A DNA stretch of 64,000 nt from VAZQ01 sp963756715 (lineage in GTDB: Bacteria > Pseudomonadota > Alphaproteobacteria > Rhizobiales > Xanthobacteraceae): positions 90,137 through 154,136 of the forward strand of contig CAVWOV010000041.1 of assembly GCA_963756715.1 (NCBI GenBank), given 5' to 3'. The notes beneath the pieces are model-generated. The model made no database searches. It worked only from the letters and a program-made list of their open reading frames with translations, and was not told the DNA's origin. Made by a program: the position numbers and the translations under genes. Within the stretch, counting starts at the first letter, position 1; every line of letters starts with the position of its first letter. Positions 7,068-17,900 of the stretch are shown here, in pieces.

Positions 7068-8636
7068 CAACATGGTGGACAACATCAGCAGCAGGGTGCC
7101 GGCGATGATCCAGAGCGCGATGGCGGTCCAGCGGTTGCGGCGTGCCTCGGCCTGGCCGATGGCTGCAACGGTCTCGGGCGCGAGCACGAGACCGTCGTGG
7201 GTGATAACGTCGATCTGCTCAACGAGCGAGCCGGCGCGCGAAAGCAGCGCGGGCACCCCCGCTAGGAAGCGGCCGATCTCGCCGGCGCCCTCGACCGCAC
7301 CTTCGACTCGGCCTGCCGGACCAAGATGACGCTCGATCCACTCGCGCACCACCGGCTCCGCCACGGTCCACATGTCGAGCTTCGGATCGAGCGAGCGAGC
7401 AACGCCCTCGACCACTACCATGGTCTTCTGCAGCAGCAGCAGCTCCGGCCGGGTGCGCATGTCGAACAGGCTCGTCACCTCAAACAGCAGCATCAGCAGC
7501 TTCGCCATCGAGATATCTTCGGCGGCGCGGTTGTGGATCGGCTCGCCGATGGCGCGGATCGCCTGGGCGAAATCCGCAACCGAATGATGCCGGGGCACAT
7601 AGCCGGCCTCGAAGTGCACCTCGGCAGTGCGGTAATAATTGCGGGTGATGAAGCCGTAGAGGATTTCGGCCAGGAACAGCCGCTCCTTCAGCCCGAGCCG
7701 TCCCATGATGCCGAAATCCACCGCGACCAGCAGGCCAGCGTCGTCGACGAACAGGTTGCCGGGATGCATGTCGGCGTGGAAAAAGCCGTCGCGCAATGCA
7801 TGACGCAGAAAGGTCTGGATCACGGCACGGCCGAGTTTCTTGAGATCGAGGCCCTTGGCAACGAGCCCGGCGCGATCATTGAGGTGGATTGCCTCGATCC
7901 ATTCCAGCGTCAGCACGTCGCGCGCCGTACGGTCCCAGTCCACCGCCGGCACGCGGAAGTCGGGGTCGTCCTTGGTATTCTCCGCCATTTCGGACAACGC
8001 GGCCGCCTCGAGGCGCAGGTCCATCTCGATGGCGACCGTGCGGCGCAGCGTCTCGACCACCTCGATCAGCCGCAGCCGCCGCGCCTCGGCCGACAGTGCT
8101 TCGGCGTTGCGCGCGACGAAGACGAACGCGTCGAGATCAACCTTGAACCGCCGTTCCACGTCCGGGCGCAGGACCTTGACGGCCACCGCCTTGCGTCCGG
8201 CCGCGGTGTCGACCTCGGCGCGATGCACCTGAGCGATCGACGCGGCGGCGACCGGCGGACCAAACGCGGTGTAGAGCTCGGTCAACGGCTTGCCGAGCGC
8301 GTCCGCAACGGTCCGCTCCGCATCCGCCAGCGGAAACGGCGGCATCTTGTCTTGCAGCGTCTCGAGATCGCGAGCGAGCGCAATGCCGACCACATCCGGA
8401 CGCGTCGCCAGGAACTGGCCAAGCTTGACGTAAGTCGGCCCGAGCCGGGTGAGCGCGGCCGCCAGGCGGTTCGCCGCGACCGTGCTGACCGGCCTCTCGA
8501 TCAGACGGGCGAGGCGTACGGCAACCCTGGCAGAGAGCGGCAGCCGCGTGGGGTCGACCAAGGCGAACACGCCCTCGCGCGCGAACACGAAGCCAGCACG
8601 GCCGAGCCGGGACAGGTGGGCGAGCGCTGCGATCAC
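7065..8636 (-). CDS. ubiB: UbiB-family ubiquinone biosynthesis kinase-like protein
   Basis: The 523-residue protein is an atypical ABC1/ADCK kinase: KLGQ at residues 71-74, the HADMHPGN catalytic loop at 287-294, DFG at 307-309, and a C-terminal hydrophobic anchor (around 497-520). UbiB supports ubiquinone synthesis at the inner membrane, probably by helping extract or present the lipid intermediates. Start is GTG at 8636. In many alphaproteobacteria ubiE precedes this gene and coaBC and dut follow it; ubiE is not seen here, and the opposite-facing terminator of ctpA lies just upstream. Confidence 0.93.
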   Translation of the reverse strand: MIAALAHLSRLGRAGFVFAREGVFALVDPTRLPLSARVAVRLARLIERPVSTVAANRLAAALTRLGPTYVKLGQFLATRPDVVGIALARDLETLQDKMPPFPLADAERTVADALGKPLTELYTAFGPPVAAASIAQVHRAEVDTAAGRKAVAVKVLRPDVERRFKVDLDAFVFVARNAEALSAEARRLRLIEVVETLRRTVAIEMDLRLEAAALSEMAENTKDDPDFRVPAVDWDRTARDVLTLEWIEAIHLNDRAGLVAKGLDLKKLGRAVIQTFLRHALRDGFFHADMHPGNLFVDDAGLLVAVDFGIMGRLGLKERLFLAEILYGFITRNYYRTAEVHFEAGYVPRHHSVADFAQAIRAIGEPIHNRAAEDISMAKLLMLLFEVTSLFDMRTRPELLLLQKTMVVVEGVARSLDPKLDMWTVAEPVVREWIERHLGPAGRVEGAVEGAGEIGRFLAGVPALLSRAGSLVEQIDVITHDGLVLAPETVAAIGQAEARRNRWTAIALWIIAGTLLLMLSTML

Positions 8637-8732
8637 GATGGCACTTCCAGATCGGGCACCAATTCGGCGTCCGGTTCGTCGGCGGAGTAGGTCAGCCGAA
8701 CTCTATACCAGCGTGAGATGGCCGTGGCTCAT
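8633..8732 (-). other. Short broken frame upstream of ubiB
   Basis: Between the ctpA terminator and ubiB an ATG at 8732 gives MSHGHLTLV and then TAG; in the neighbouring frame the text continues YRVRLTYSADEPDAE... to a TGA that overlaps the ubiB GTG start. One added base would join them into a 33-residue peptide. This could be a tiny coupled leader gene or the tail of a lost gene. I have no homology to support either. Confidence 0.2.
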
Positions 8733-8770
8733 TTAGACCGCCCGGTCGGCATGACGAGCTGAGCACGACG

Positions 8771-8797
8771 AAAAAGGGCGACCCCGTGGGGCCGCCC
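8771..8797 (-). terminator. Rho-independent terminator of ctpA
   Basis: On the minus strand GGGCGGCCCC is followed by a 2-base loop and GGGGTCGCCC, then TTTTT. The hairpin starts 25 bases after the ctpA stop codon, so it ends the envC-ctpA transcript. Confidence 0.88.
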
Positions 8798-8821
8798 TTA
8801 CGGTTTCGCTGATCCGACCCG

Positions 8822-10153
8822 TCAGTTGGGGATTGCGGTCTTCTGATTCGGCGGATAGGCCGAGTTCTTCTGGACCCCGCGGATCAGTTCAAGCGCGGTA
8901 TTGAGCGCCTTGTCGTTCTTCGGGTCCGGCGGGATGTAGGACTGCGAGCCGGTCTGCTCGTCGCCCTCGGCCTTCAGATGGCCGCGCAGCGAAGCCTCAC
9001 CCTTGGTGTCGGTGCGGGCCTTGAGCTCTTCAGGCACGTCCTGCATCACCTCGATGTCCGGCACGATGCCCTTCGCCTGGATCGAGCGGCCCGACGGCGT
9101 AAAGTAGCGCGCGGTGGTGAGCCGCAAGGCGCCGTTGCCGGAACCGAGCGGGATAATCGTCTGCACCGAGCCCTTGCCGAACGAGCGCGTGCCGATGATG
9201 GTCGCCCGGCGATGATCCTGTAGCGCGCCGGCCACGATCTCGGACGCCGAAGCCGAGCCGCCATTAATCAAGATGATCACCGGCTTGTTCTTGGTGAGGT
9301 CGCCGGAGCGGGCGTTGAACCGCTGCGTCTCTTCCGCATTGCGGCCACGGGTCGAGACGATTTCGCCCTTATCGAGGAACGCGTCGGAAACCGAAATCGC
9401 CTGGTCGAGCAATCCACCCGGATTGTTGCGGATGTCGATAATGAAGCCCTTGAGCTTGTCGCCGGACTGCGCCGCAAGGTCGTTCAGCGCCTTCTTCAAG
9501 CCGTCGGTGGTCTGCTCGTTGAACTGGGTCAGACGGATGATGCCGACATCGTCGGTATCGAGGCGCGAACGGACCGAACGCACCCGGATGACATCGCGGG
9601 TGATCGACACCTCGACCGGCTTGTCCTGGCCCTTGCGCATGATCTTGAGCTTGATCTTGGTATTGACCGGCCCGCGCATTTTCTCGACGGCTTGATTGAG
9701 TGTGAGGCCCTGAACCGCCTCGTCGTCGAGATGGGTGATGATGTCGTTGGCCATGACACCGGCCTTGGCGGCCGGGGTTTCGTCGATCGGCGCGACGACC
9801 TTGATCAGGCCGTCTTCCATGGTGACCTCGATGCCGAGGCCGCCGAACTCGCCGCGCGTCTGCACCTGCATGTCACGGAAGCTTTTTGAGTCCATGTAGC
9901 TCGAATGCGGATCGAGCCCGGTCAGCATGCCGTTGATCGCCAACTCGACGAGCTTGCTGTCGTCGGGCTTTTCGACGTAGTCGGCGCGGACGCGCTCGAA
10001 CACATCTCCGAACAGGCTGAGCTGCCGATAAGTATCGGCCGCTGCCGCTCTCGCGCTCGTACCATTAAATACGATTCGCGGCTGGGTTGAGATTAGCGTC
10101 AGGGCTACGCCTGCCGCGGCACCGATCAGAATGAGGGTCGTCTTGCGCATCAT
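8822..10153 (-). CDS. ctpA: C-terminal processing peptidase (S41)
   Basis: The 443-residue precursor has an N-terminal signal/anchor (residues 4-22), a PDZ domain around 100-185, and an S41 protease core. The catalytic pair is Ser302 in NGGSASASEI and Lys327 in RSFGKGSVQ. CtpA cleaves the C-termini of periplasmic or envelope proteins, including peptidoglycan endopeptidases in other bacteria. Its start overlaps the envC stop (ATGA at 10153-10150), so the two are translationally coupled; joint control of cell-wall hydrolysis is plausible. A strong terminator follows. Confidence 0.95.
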   Translation of the reverse strand: MMRKTTLILIGAAAGVALTLISTQPRIVFNGTSARAAAADTYRQLSLFGDVFERVRADYVEKPDDSKLVELAINGMLTGLDPHSSYMDSKSFRDMQVQTRGEFGGLGIEVTMEDGLIKVVAPIDETPAAKAGVMANDIITHLDDEAVQGLTLNQAVEKMRGPVNTKIKLKIMRKGQDKPVEVSITRDVIRVRSVRSRLDTDDVGIIRLTQFNEQTTDGLKKALNDLAAQSGDKLKGFIIDIRNNPGGLLDQAISVSDAFLDKGEIVSTRGRNAEETQRFNARSGDLTKNKPVIILINGGSASASEIVAGALQDHRRATIIGTRSFGKGSVQTIIPLGSGNGALRLTTARYFTPSGRSIQAKGIVPDIEVMQDVPEELKARTDTKGEASLRGHLKAEGDEQTGSQSYIPPDPKNDKALNTALELIRGVQKNSAYPPNQKTAIPN

Positions 10154-11505
10154 CCGCGAACCTTCTCGCCTTCACTTGCGGCCCACCATGGGCCTGGATC
10201 GACGGGGATCCCGTCCTTGCGGAACTCGACGTATAACACCGGTTGGCCGCTTCCTAGCATGTGAGCGACGGCCGATTGTGCACCGTCACTCATCACCGCA
10301 ACGGGCTCACCCGTTACCACGAACTGCCCCAAATCAACGGATGTCCGTTCCATCCCAGCGAGCAGTACATGATACCCGCCGCCGGCATTCAGGATCAAGA
10401 GTTGGCCATAATTGCGGAAGGTTCCGGAATAAACCACCCATCCGTCACACGGAGCCGTGATCTGGCTGCCCTTCCGGGCGGCAATCGACAGGCCCTTTTC
10501 GGTGCCTCCGGTACCGTCCGGAGCGCCGAATTCCTTGATTCGCGCCCCGTTGACGGGTAACGGCAGCATTCCCTTGGCGGATGCGAACGCGATGGCCGGA
10601 ACCAGCCGTCCGGGGTCCTTGAGGGCGGCGAGGGCGGGTCGGATATCCAGCGCTCTTTTGTCGCCACCCAAACGGGCGGCTTGGCGCGACGCGCGGGCGA
10701 CCGAATCCAGCCCCTGCTCGAGCTTGACGATCAGGTCCTTGACGTCGGCGGCCTGACGCGCGAGCGCAGTGGCGCGCTGGCGCTCCTCGGCCAGCGCCCT
10801 CTCGATGTCCCCCTGCTTCTTTTGCCGCTCTTCGATCAGCAGGGACAAACGCTGGCGTTCATCCGCCAGTACGAACAAATCGCGCGCAAGCTTGTCGCGC
10901 TCGTCCGTGATTTGCTTACGAAGTTTGACCAGTTCGCCAAGGTCGCTGGCAACCGATTCGGTTTGATGCCGCATCTCGGGTAGCACCGCGCCCAGCATCA
11001 TGGCGGAGCGAACGGACTGCAGCGCATCCTCGGCGCGCATCATCAGGACCGGCGGTGCGTGACGGCCGATTCGCTGGAGGGCAGCGAGTACCTCTGCGAT
11101 CACCTGGCGGCGTTCTTCGAGGGATTTGCGCAAGCCCTGTTCACTCTCGTTGTAGAGATTGAGGCGGTCTTGGGTTTTGTCGATCCGGCCTTCCACGCCT
11201 GCGACGCGCGCTGCGGTCTCGATGAGTTGTTGATTGAACTTGCGCCGGTCGTCGCCGATGGACTCGATCTCGCGCTTGAGCTTGGCCTCGTTTTCCAGCG
11301 CTCGTTTCTGCTCGGCGCGCAGAGCCTCCAGCTCCTTCTCGCGTTGCTGCAAGCCATCGAGGTTGGGGGAGGCGGCGGGGCGAATTTGTGAGGGGGCAGG
11401 CCGCGGTGTCTGTGCCAGGGCAGTCACCAATCCGAACGCAAGTAGTCCAGTGGCGGCAATGACGGGCCGCAGGATGACGAGGGTTCGCGCCGGTACAGGC
11501 TGCAT
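10150..11505 (-). CDS. EnvC-like murein hydrolase activator (degenerate LytM/M23)
   Basis: With the start at 11505 the protein has a clear signal peptide ending ALAQ, then a long charged coiled coil (about residues 40-280) and a C-terminal LytM fold of about 120 residues. The Zn ligands of active M23 peptidases are missing: the HxxxD position reads EKGLSI and the C-terminal HxH position is YVEF. That is the pattern of EnvC, which activates N-acetylmuramyl amidases at the division site instead of cutting itself. An upstream ATG at 11550 would add 15 residues before the signal peptide. Coupled to ctpA. Confidence 0.85.
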   Translation of the reverse strand: MQPVPARTLVILRPVIAATGLLAFGLVTALAQTPRPAPSQIRPAASPNLDGLQQREKELEALRAEQKRALENEAKLKREIESIGDDRRKFNQQLIETAARVAGVEGRIDKTQDRLNLYNESEQGLRKSLEERRQVIAEVLAALQRIGRHAPPVLMMRAEDALQSVRSAMMLGAVLPEMRHQTESVASDLGELVKLRKQITDERDKLARDLFVLADERQRLSLLIEERQKKQGDIERALAEERQRATALARQAADVKDLIVKLEQGLDSVARASRQAARLGGDKRALDIRPALAALKDPGRLVPAIAFASAKGMLPLPVNGARIKEFGAPDGTGGTEKGLSIAARKGSQITAPCDGWVVYSGTFRNYGQLLILNAGGGYHVLLAGMERTSVDLGQFVVTGEPVAVMSDGAQSAVAHMLGSGQPVLYVEFRKDGIPVDPGPWWAASEGEKVRG

Positions 11506-11650
11506 CAATAGAAATCTATGAAATCGGGGTGCACGGCCACAATAGGACATCGGGATTCGTCGGGATTAAGACTAAGGATACCGAGAGTTCTAAAACATGG
11601 TGAACGCTGGAAAACGCGGATTCTAAGCGAAGCCCCCCAGCACGCCGACC

Positions 11651-12133
11651 TTACGCCCGGTGGTAAGGATGCCCGGAGATAATGGTCACGGCGCGGTAGA
11701 TCTGCTCCAGAAGCATGATTCGCACCAGCTGATGCGGCCAGGTTGCCGCCCCGAAGGCAAGGCGCAGTTGGGCGTTCTCGCGCAGGCTTGTGGCCAAGCC
11801 GTCGGCGCCACCGACGATAAAAATGACCGCCGGGCGGTCTTCCGAGCGCCAGCCCTGCAGGCGCCCGGCGAATGAGGCGCTGTTCATGCTCTCGCCCCGC
11901 TCGTCCAGGATGACGGTTACCGCCTTGTCGGGGATGACATTGGCGATGGCGATGGATTCTTCCAGCATCCGCCGCTGAGCGTCGCCCGCCCGGCTTTCCT
12001 TGATTTCAATGATGTCGATGTCCCGCAGGCCAGTGCCGCGGCCCGACGCTGCGGCGCGCTTGCGGAAGCGCTCCGCAAGCTCGCGCTCCGGACCCTGCTT
12101 CATCCGGCCGATGGCGGCGACCACGATACGCAT
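11651..12133 (-). CDS. rlmH: 23S rRNA (pseudouridine1915-N3)-methyltransferase
   Basis: The 160-residue SPOUT methyltransferase starts MRIVVAAIGRMKQGPE and has VTVILDERGESMNSASFA, FIVGGADGL and the trefoil-knot end VRIMLLEQIYRAVTIISGHPYHRA. It methylates the helix 69 pseudouridine of 70S ribosomes. An in-frame GTG at 12169 lies within a GGGGAGGTG stretch and could add 12 residues, but family members begin at MRI. It follows rsfS in the usual alphaproteobacterial order. Confidence 0.94.
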   Translation of the reverse strand: MRIVVAAIGRMKQGPERELAERFRKRAAASGRGTGLRDIDIIEIKESRAGDAQRRMLEESIAIANVIPDKAVTVILDERGESMNSASFAGRLQGWRSEDRPAVIFIVGGADGLATSLRENAQLRLAFGAATWPHQLVRIMLLEQIYRAVTIISGHPYHRA

Positions 12134-12206
12134 CGGGGGACAGCGTATCGCAAGGATAGATTTCGTCACCTCCCCTTTTTCGGGAAAGTGCGCGACCCCT
12201 CCGCGA

Positions 12207-12560
12207 TCAGCTCGCGCGCCGTCCGGCTGCCTGTGCCGGCGCCCACATCTTTTCGAGGCCGTAGAACGCGCGTACCTCCGGCCGGAAGATGTGAACGATG
12301 ATGTCGCCGGCGTCGATCAGCGCCCAATCGCAGTGCGGCATGCCTTCGACCCGAAGGCCGGTGACGCCCGCCTTGGCGAGCACCTCCAGCACACGGTCGG
12401 CTACCGCGCCGACATGACGGTTGGACCTGCCAGAGGTCACCACCATGGCGTCTGCGATCGTCGATTTGCCGGTAAGATCGATAGTAACGGTGTCCTCGGC
12501 CTTCATGTCGTCGAGGCTCTCGAGGATCAAGCGAAGAATCTCCTCAGCGTCAGGACGCAC
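12207..12560 (-). CDS. rsfS: Ribosomal silencing factor RsfS
   Basis: The 117-residue protein has the Iojap/RsfS core: LDDMKAEDTVTIDL, IADAMVVTSGRSNRHVGAVAD, and DWALIDAGDIIVHIFRPEVRAFYGLEKMW. It binds uL14 on the large subunit and blocks subunit joining when nutrients run low. The start given is GTG at 12560. The same frame is open upstream through ATSALFRAGARR, and family members in this order often carry such an N-terminal tail, so a start near 12620 behind an AGGAAAGG stretch is possible. Confidence 0.92.
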   Translation of the reverse strand: MRPDAEEILRLILESLDDMKAEDTVTIDLTGKSTIADAMVVTSGRSNRHVGAVADRVLEVLAKAGVTGLRVEGMPHCDWALIDAGDIIVHIFRPEVRAFYGLEKMWAPAQAAGRRAS

Positions 12561-12709
12561 CTTGGAGATTTTTGCGGGGGCGCGACGCGCGCCGGCGCGA
12601 AAGAGTGCAGATGTTGCCAGGGGCCCTTTCCTTTCGGTTCCTCACGCTTCCTCGGCTTCACGAACCGCGAAGCGGATGCGGATAAGATAGGCATGGCGGG
12701 TCAACTGTT

Positions 12710-13360
12710 TCAACCTACCGGCGTTCCGCAGTCTCCATACTGTGGCGCTTTGGCATCGGTTTTATGACCGCCCCGCAGGGCGCGCAGTGCGGTCGAGGAT
12801 AGCGGCGACTTGAGGCCGTGCAGGTAGACCCAGGCCGGCGGGGTGCGGTCGGGGAGTGAGCGGGCGGCGGACTCCGGGATGCGAGCCCGGCCCAGCGCCT
12901 GGCCAGCCGTGCTGGCGGTCGCGTAAAGGCTCGGCCCGAGACGGTCGATCACCGCGATCGGCATCAGGTCGGCGATCCCGCGCCAGTTCTGCCAGCGGTG
13001 AAAGCTGCGCAGGTTGTCGGCTCCCATAATCCAGACAAAACTCACCCCGGGGCATTGCCGGCGCAGGTACCGGATCGTCTCGAAGGTGTACCCCGTGCCG
13101 ATATCGGCTTCGAACCCCGTGACGTCGATGCGGGGATGGTGTGCCAGAGCGCGCGCGGCACTGATTCGCTCGGCCAATGGCGCCAGCCCACGGGTATCCT
13201 TGAGCGGATTTCCCGGCGTCACCATCCACCAGACGCGGTCGAGGCTTAGCCGATTCAGCGCGATCAGACAGGCGGCGCGATGCGCGGCGTGGGGCGGATC
13301 AAAAGTGCCGCCGAACAGGCCAATGCGCATGCCTGGGGTGTGGGGAGGGAGGCGGACCAT
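12710..13360 (-). CDS. nadD: Nicotinate-nucleotide adenylyltransferase
   Basis: The 216-residue nucleotidyltransferase begins MVRLPPHTPGMRIGLFGG and has the GGTFDPPHAAH nucleotide-binding loop, WWMVTPGNPLK, SFVWIMGADNL and the C-terminal SPLSSTALR. It converts nicotinate mononucleotide and ATP to deamido-NAD. I chose ATG 13360 because the LPPHxPGMRIG leader is typical of this order; ATG 13330 would start directly at the first strand. It lies between proA and rsfS as expected. Confidence 0.93.
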   Translation of the reverse strand: MVRLPPHTPGMRIGLFGGTFDPPHAAHRAACLIALNRLSLDRVWWMVTPGNPLKDTRGLAPLAERISAARALAHHPRIDVTGFEADIGTGYTFETIRYLRRQCPGVSFVWIMGADNLRSFHRWQNWRGIADLMPIAVIDRLGPSLYATASTAGQALGRARIPESAARSLPDRTPPAWVYLHGLKSPLSSTALRALRGGHKTDAKAPQYGDCGTPVG

Positions 13361-13469
13361 CACGCCCGCCGCGCAAAAATTGTCATCTCGGCACGCGCGG
13401 GGGCCGATTGTTCCGACTGCCTTGGCGGTGACATACATCCCCGTTTTGCCGGGGACGACGACTGAGGAA

Positions 13470-14786
13470 TCACGGTCTGATCTGCCCCGATCCGTGTACG
13501 CGGTACTTAAAGCTGGTGAGTTGCTCGACGCCAACCGGGCCGCGCGCATGGAAGCGGCCGGTGGCGATGCCGATTTCGGCGCCGAAGCCGAACTCGCCGC
13601 CATCGGCGAACTGAGTCGAAGCATTGTGCAGCACGATCGCCGAATCGACTTCAGCCAGGAATTTTTCCGCCGTCTCCTGGTCGTCGGTGACGATCGCGTC
13701 GGTGTGGTGCGAACCATAGCGCTCGATATGGGCGATCGCCGCGGCAACGCCGTCGACCACCCGGGCGGATAGGACGGCGTCCAGATACTCGGTCGACCAG
13801 TCGTCTTCGCTGGCGGCCTTCACGCGGGCGTCGACGTTGCGCGTGGCGGCATCGCCCCGCACCTCGCAGCCGGCATCGAGCAGCATGACCACGAGCGGTT
13901 TGAGATGAGTTGGTGCCGCCGCACGATCCACCAGGAGCGTTTCGGCGGCGCCGCAGACGCCGGTACGCCGCATCTTGGCGTTCAGGACGATCGCCTTCGC
14001 CATATCGAGCGAAGCGGCCTTGTCCACATAGACGTGGCAGATGCCTTCGAGGTGCGCAAACACCGGCACGCGCGCTTCAGCCTGCACGCGCGCGACCAGG
14101 CTCTTTCCGCCGCGCGGCACGATTACGTCGATTGTGCCGTCGAGGCCCGCGAGCATCAGTCCGACCGCGGCGCGGTCGCGCGTCGGCACCAGTTGGATCG
14201 CCGCGTCCGGCAGGCCCGCGGTCTTGAGGCCCTCCGACAGTGCCGCTTGGATCGCCTGGTTGGAACGGTGGCTCTCCGAGCCGCCGCGCAGGATCGCCGC
14301 ATTGCCGGCCTTGAGGCAGAGCGCACCGGCGTCGGCGGTGACGTTCGGGCGGCTCTCATAAATGACGCCAATCACGCCGAGCGGAACGCGCACGCGTTCG
14401 ATCGTCATGCCGTTCGGTCGTGTCCAATGCTCCGTGACCTTGCCGACCGGATCGGCCAGGGCCCGCACCACGTCGATGCCGTCCGCCATGGCGGCGACGC
14501 GCTTGTCGTCGAGCGCCAGACGATCGAGAAATGCCGCCGTCGTGCCGGATGCCCTGGCCTCGGCGACATCCTCGGCATTCGCCGCCAGAATCACGGCCCG
14601 GCGGGCGCGGATCGCATCAGCCATCGCGGCCAGCGCCGTGTCCTTTTGCGCCCCGGTCGCCAGCGCCAGCACGCGCGCGGCGGCGCGGGCCCGGCGGCCC
14701 AGCTCACGCATTGTGTCGCGCATCGTGTCTGGCGTCAGGTCGGCGCGATCAGGCGTAGTTTCGACGGTCTTCAGGCTAGCGGACAT
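13470..14786 (-). CDS. proA: Glutamate-5-semialdehyde dehydrogenase (gamma-glutamyl phosphate reductase)
   Basis: The 438-residue enzyme has the aldehyde-dehydrogenase-like fold, with GVIGVIYESRPNVTADA, LKAGNAAILRGGSE and the catalytic Cys in RRTGVCGAAETLLVD. It reduces gamma-glutamyl phosphate to glutamate semialdehyde in proline synthesis. ATG 14786 (MSASLKTVET) gives the normal length; ATG 14819 would add 11 residues. The kinase gene proB and obgE, which usually lie upstream, are replaced here by a metal efflux operon, a break in the usual order. Confidence 0.95.
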   Translation of the reverse strand: MSASLKTVETTPDRADLTPDTMRDTMRELGRRARAAARVLALATGAQKDTALAAMADAIRARRAVILAANAEDVAEARASGTTAAFLDRLALDDKRVAAMADGIDVVRALADPVGKVTEHWTRPNGMTIERVRVPLGVIGVIYESRPNVTADAGALCLKAGNAAILRGGSESHRSNQAIQAALSEGLKTAGLPDAAIQLVPTRDRAAVGLMLAGLDGTIDVIVPRGGKSLVARVQAEARVPVFAHLEGICHVYVDKAASLDMAKAIVLNAKMRRTGVCGAAETLLVDRAAAPTHLKPLVVMLLDAGCEVRGDAATRNVDARVKAASEDDWSTEYLDAVLSARVVDGVAAAIAHIERYGSHHTDAIVTDDQETAEKFLAEVDSAIVLHNASTQFADGGEFGFGAEIGIATGRFHARGPVGVEQLTSFKYRVHGSGQIRP

Positions 14787-14922
14787 GGGGAAATCCATCT
14801 TCTGAGCATTTCCTAGCATGTTCGCAGGCCGCCTGCGAGGCGGCGGGAGGGCGGGGCCGATGGCGGCATGTCGGCGATGGACTTGTCGTGACCGGACCTC
14901 GGAGGTCTGTCGTCAGACCCGC

Positions 14923-17900
14923 TTAGCGGCCCTGGGTGATTGGGGCTTCTTCGGCCGCGGGGCGCAGGGATATTTCATCTGCGGGACTGGCCGCGATAGC
15001 TTCGTCATCACGTCCAAATCGTGCGTACAGGGCAGGCAGCACCAGTAGCGTGAGCAAAGTTGCGCTGATAAGTCCGCCAATCACGACCGTCGCAATCGGT
15101 CTTTGCACTTCGGCACCGGTGCCTGTTGCGATTGCCATCGGCACGAAGCCGAGCGAAGCCACCAACGCCGTCATGGCCACGGGACGCAACCGGGTCAAAG
15201 CGCCTTCGAAGATGGCGTCAACGCGCGGCCGCCCTTCGGCTATAAGCTGCTTGATAAAGCTCAGCATTACCAAGCCGTTTAGCACCGCGATCCCAGACAG
15301 GGCGATAAAGCCGACCGCCGCCGAAATTGAAAACGGCATCCCGCGGAGCCAAAGCGCTGCCACGCCGCCGGTCAATGCCAGCGGGACGGCGCTGAACACC
15401 AGCGTCGCGTCACGCGCCGAGCCGAGCGCGCTGAAGAGCAAAAGAAAGATCAGGGCAAAACAGGCGGGCACAACGATCATCAGCCGCTGGCGCGCGGCCG
15501 CCAGGTTTTCGAATTGGCCGCCCCATGCGATCCAATAACCGGGAGGCAAGGTGATGCGAGTGTCGATCCGCTCACGGGCTTCGCTCGCGACCGATCCGAT
15601 ATCCCGGCCCCTCACATTCGCGCTTACGACGACGCGGCGCTTGCCGTTTTCGCGGCTGACTTGATTGGGCCCCTCCGTGAGGCGAAATGCCGCCACTTGG
15701 CGCAAAGGAATGCTCTGCATCGCAGCACCAGCCGACGGCAGCGGAACGGGCAGGTTAGCGAGCGCACTGATATCGGCACGGACGTCCTCGGACAGGCGCA
15801 CAACAATGCCGAAATGCCGATCGCCCTCGAACACCACGCCCGCGTCCTTGCCCCCGACCGCAATGCCGATGATGTCTTGAACTGCGGAAAGGCTCAGTCC
15901 GTGCCGCGCGGCGGCGGCCTTATCGACGGCAATTTCCAGAATGGGCAACCCCGATGCCTGCTCGACCTTGATATCGGTCGCGCCTTCCAACCCACGCAAG
16001 ATGGTGGCGATCTGGTTCGCGGCGCGAAGCATCGGCTCGAATTCGTCACCGAAGACCTTGATCGCGATATCCCCTCGCACGCCCGCGAGCAATTCGTTGA
16101 AGCGCATTTGAATTGGCTGCGTGAATTCATAAGCGTTGCCGGGCAATTCGCTAACCGTATGTTCGATCTGCCGCAACCAGAGCATCCTTGGACAGAGTTC
16201 GGGTCCGGCCATTGGTCCTGCGGCTTGAGAATGACGAAAGTATCGGAGGCGTTTGGCGGCATGGGGTCGGACGCAATTTCCGCCGTCCCGGTCTTCGAGT
16301 ATACGAACGCCACTTGCGGAAGACGGCTGACTGCGCGTTCAAGCTCGAAGCTGCATGGTCTGCGCTTGCGACAGCGCGGTCCCGGGAATCCGCAACGCGT
16401 GCATGGCAATGTTCTTTTCGTCCAGAGTTGGAATGAACTCTTGGCCCATGCGGGAAAACAGCAGCAACATTCCGCCAAAGAGCACCGTGGCGACGGCGAT
16501 GACGGGCCACGGAGATCGGATCGCGCGGGCCAGCACGGGCGCATAAACGATCTTGAGTCCCCGCACCGCGGCGTTCTCGCGCTCCTGTACCCGCCCTGTC
16601 ACCCCGATCGCGACCAGCGCCGGCACCAGCGTTATTGAGAGCACGAAAGCCGAAACCAGAGCGATGATGACGGTCAGCGCCATCGGTTCGAACATCTTTC
16701 CTTCGACCCCGCTAAAAGTCAGCAGCGGGACGTAAACGAGAATAATGATGGCCTGGCCGTAGGCGCTGGGCCTGATCACCTCTTCGGTCGCGGTGCGGAC
16801 GGTTGTCAGCCGCTCCGGCAGCGTCAGAATTCGGCCCAATGCGTGCTGGCGAACAGCAAGATGACGAAGACTGTTCTCCGTGATGATAACCGCACCATCG
16901 ACGATCAAGTCCGAAATCCAATGCCCCCAGACTCATCAGGTTCGCGCTGATATGGCTCTGCCACATACCGCTCGCGGTCATCAGCATCGCTACCGGGATC
17001 ACCAGCGCGGTGATCACAGCGGCGCGAAAATTGCCCAGCAGCAGGAACAGCACCAGGATCACCAACAACGCGCCTTCCGCCAGATTCTTAGCCACGGTGG
17101 TGATCGTCGCATCGACGAGTTCAGTGCGGTTCAGCACCGTTTGCACAACGAGGCCGGGCGGCAGAGTGCGGCGGATATCCGCCATCCTGGAATCAACCGC
17201 CGCAGCAACGGTCCGGCTGTTGCCGCCGATCAGCATCAACGCAGTACCAATCACGACTTCACGGCCATTTTCGCTGGCGCTTCCAGTGCGGGTCTCACCG
17301 CCGACCGATACGCTTGCGAGGTCCTTGATCCGAACCGGGACGCCTCCGCGTGTGGCGACGACGATCTGTGCGATCTCCTCGAGCGATTCGACGCGCCCGC
17401 CTGCGCGCACGACGTATCCTTCGCCATTGCGCTCGATATAACCCGCGCCTCGGCTCAGGTTGTTTTTTTCGATCCCCTGGACGAGGTCCGAGAAAGACAA
17501 GCCAAGCGCGATCAGCTTCGCCGGGTCTGGTTGAACGTGATACTGCTTCACGAACCCGCCGATTGAATCGACGCCCGCGACTCCCGGCACGCTCTTGATC
17601 TGCGGCCGGATGATCCAATCCTGGATCGTTCGCAAATATGCGGATCGTTCTATTTCCGTGACAAGAGAGCTGTCCCTCAGGCGTCAGATACGAGCCGTTG
17701 CGTTGCCAGCCTGGATCGCCATCGTGGTATCGCTCGCCTGGACGGCCGTAGGCGACCGACCACATATAGATTTCGCCAAGGCCGGTTGAGACCGGGCCCA
17801 TTTTTGGTTCAGCGCCGGGAGGCAGAGTTGAGCGCACTTCGAGCAAACGCTCGCCGATCTGTTGGCGCGCGAAATAGATATTTGTCTTGTCGCTGAACAC

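Noticed and set aside
7326..8690. 454-codon plus-strand frame opposite ubiB
   Set aside because: Antisense shadow of ubiB; no family match and no ribosome site.
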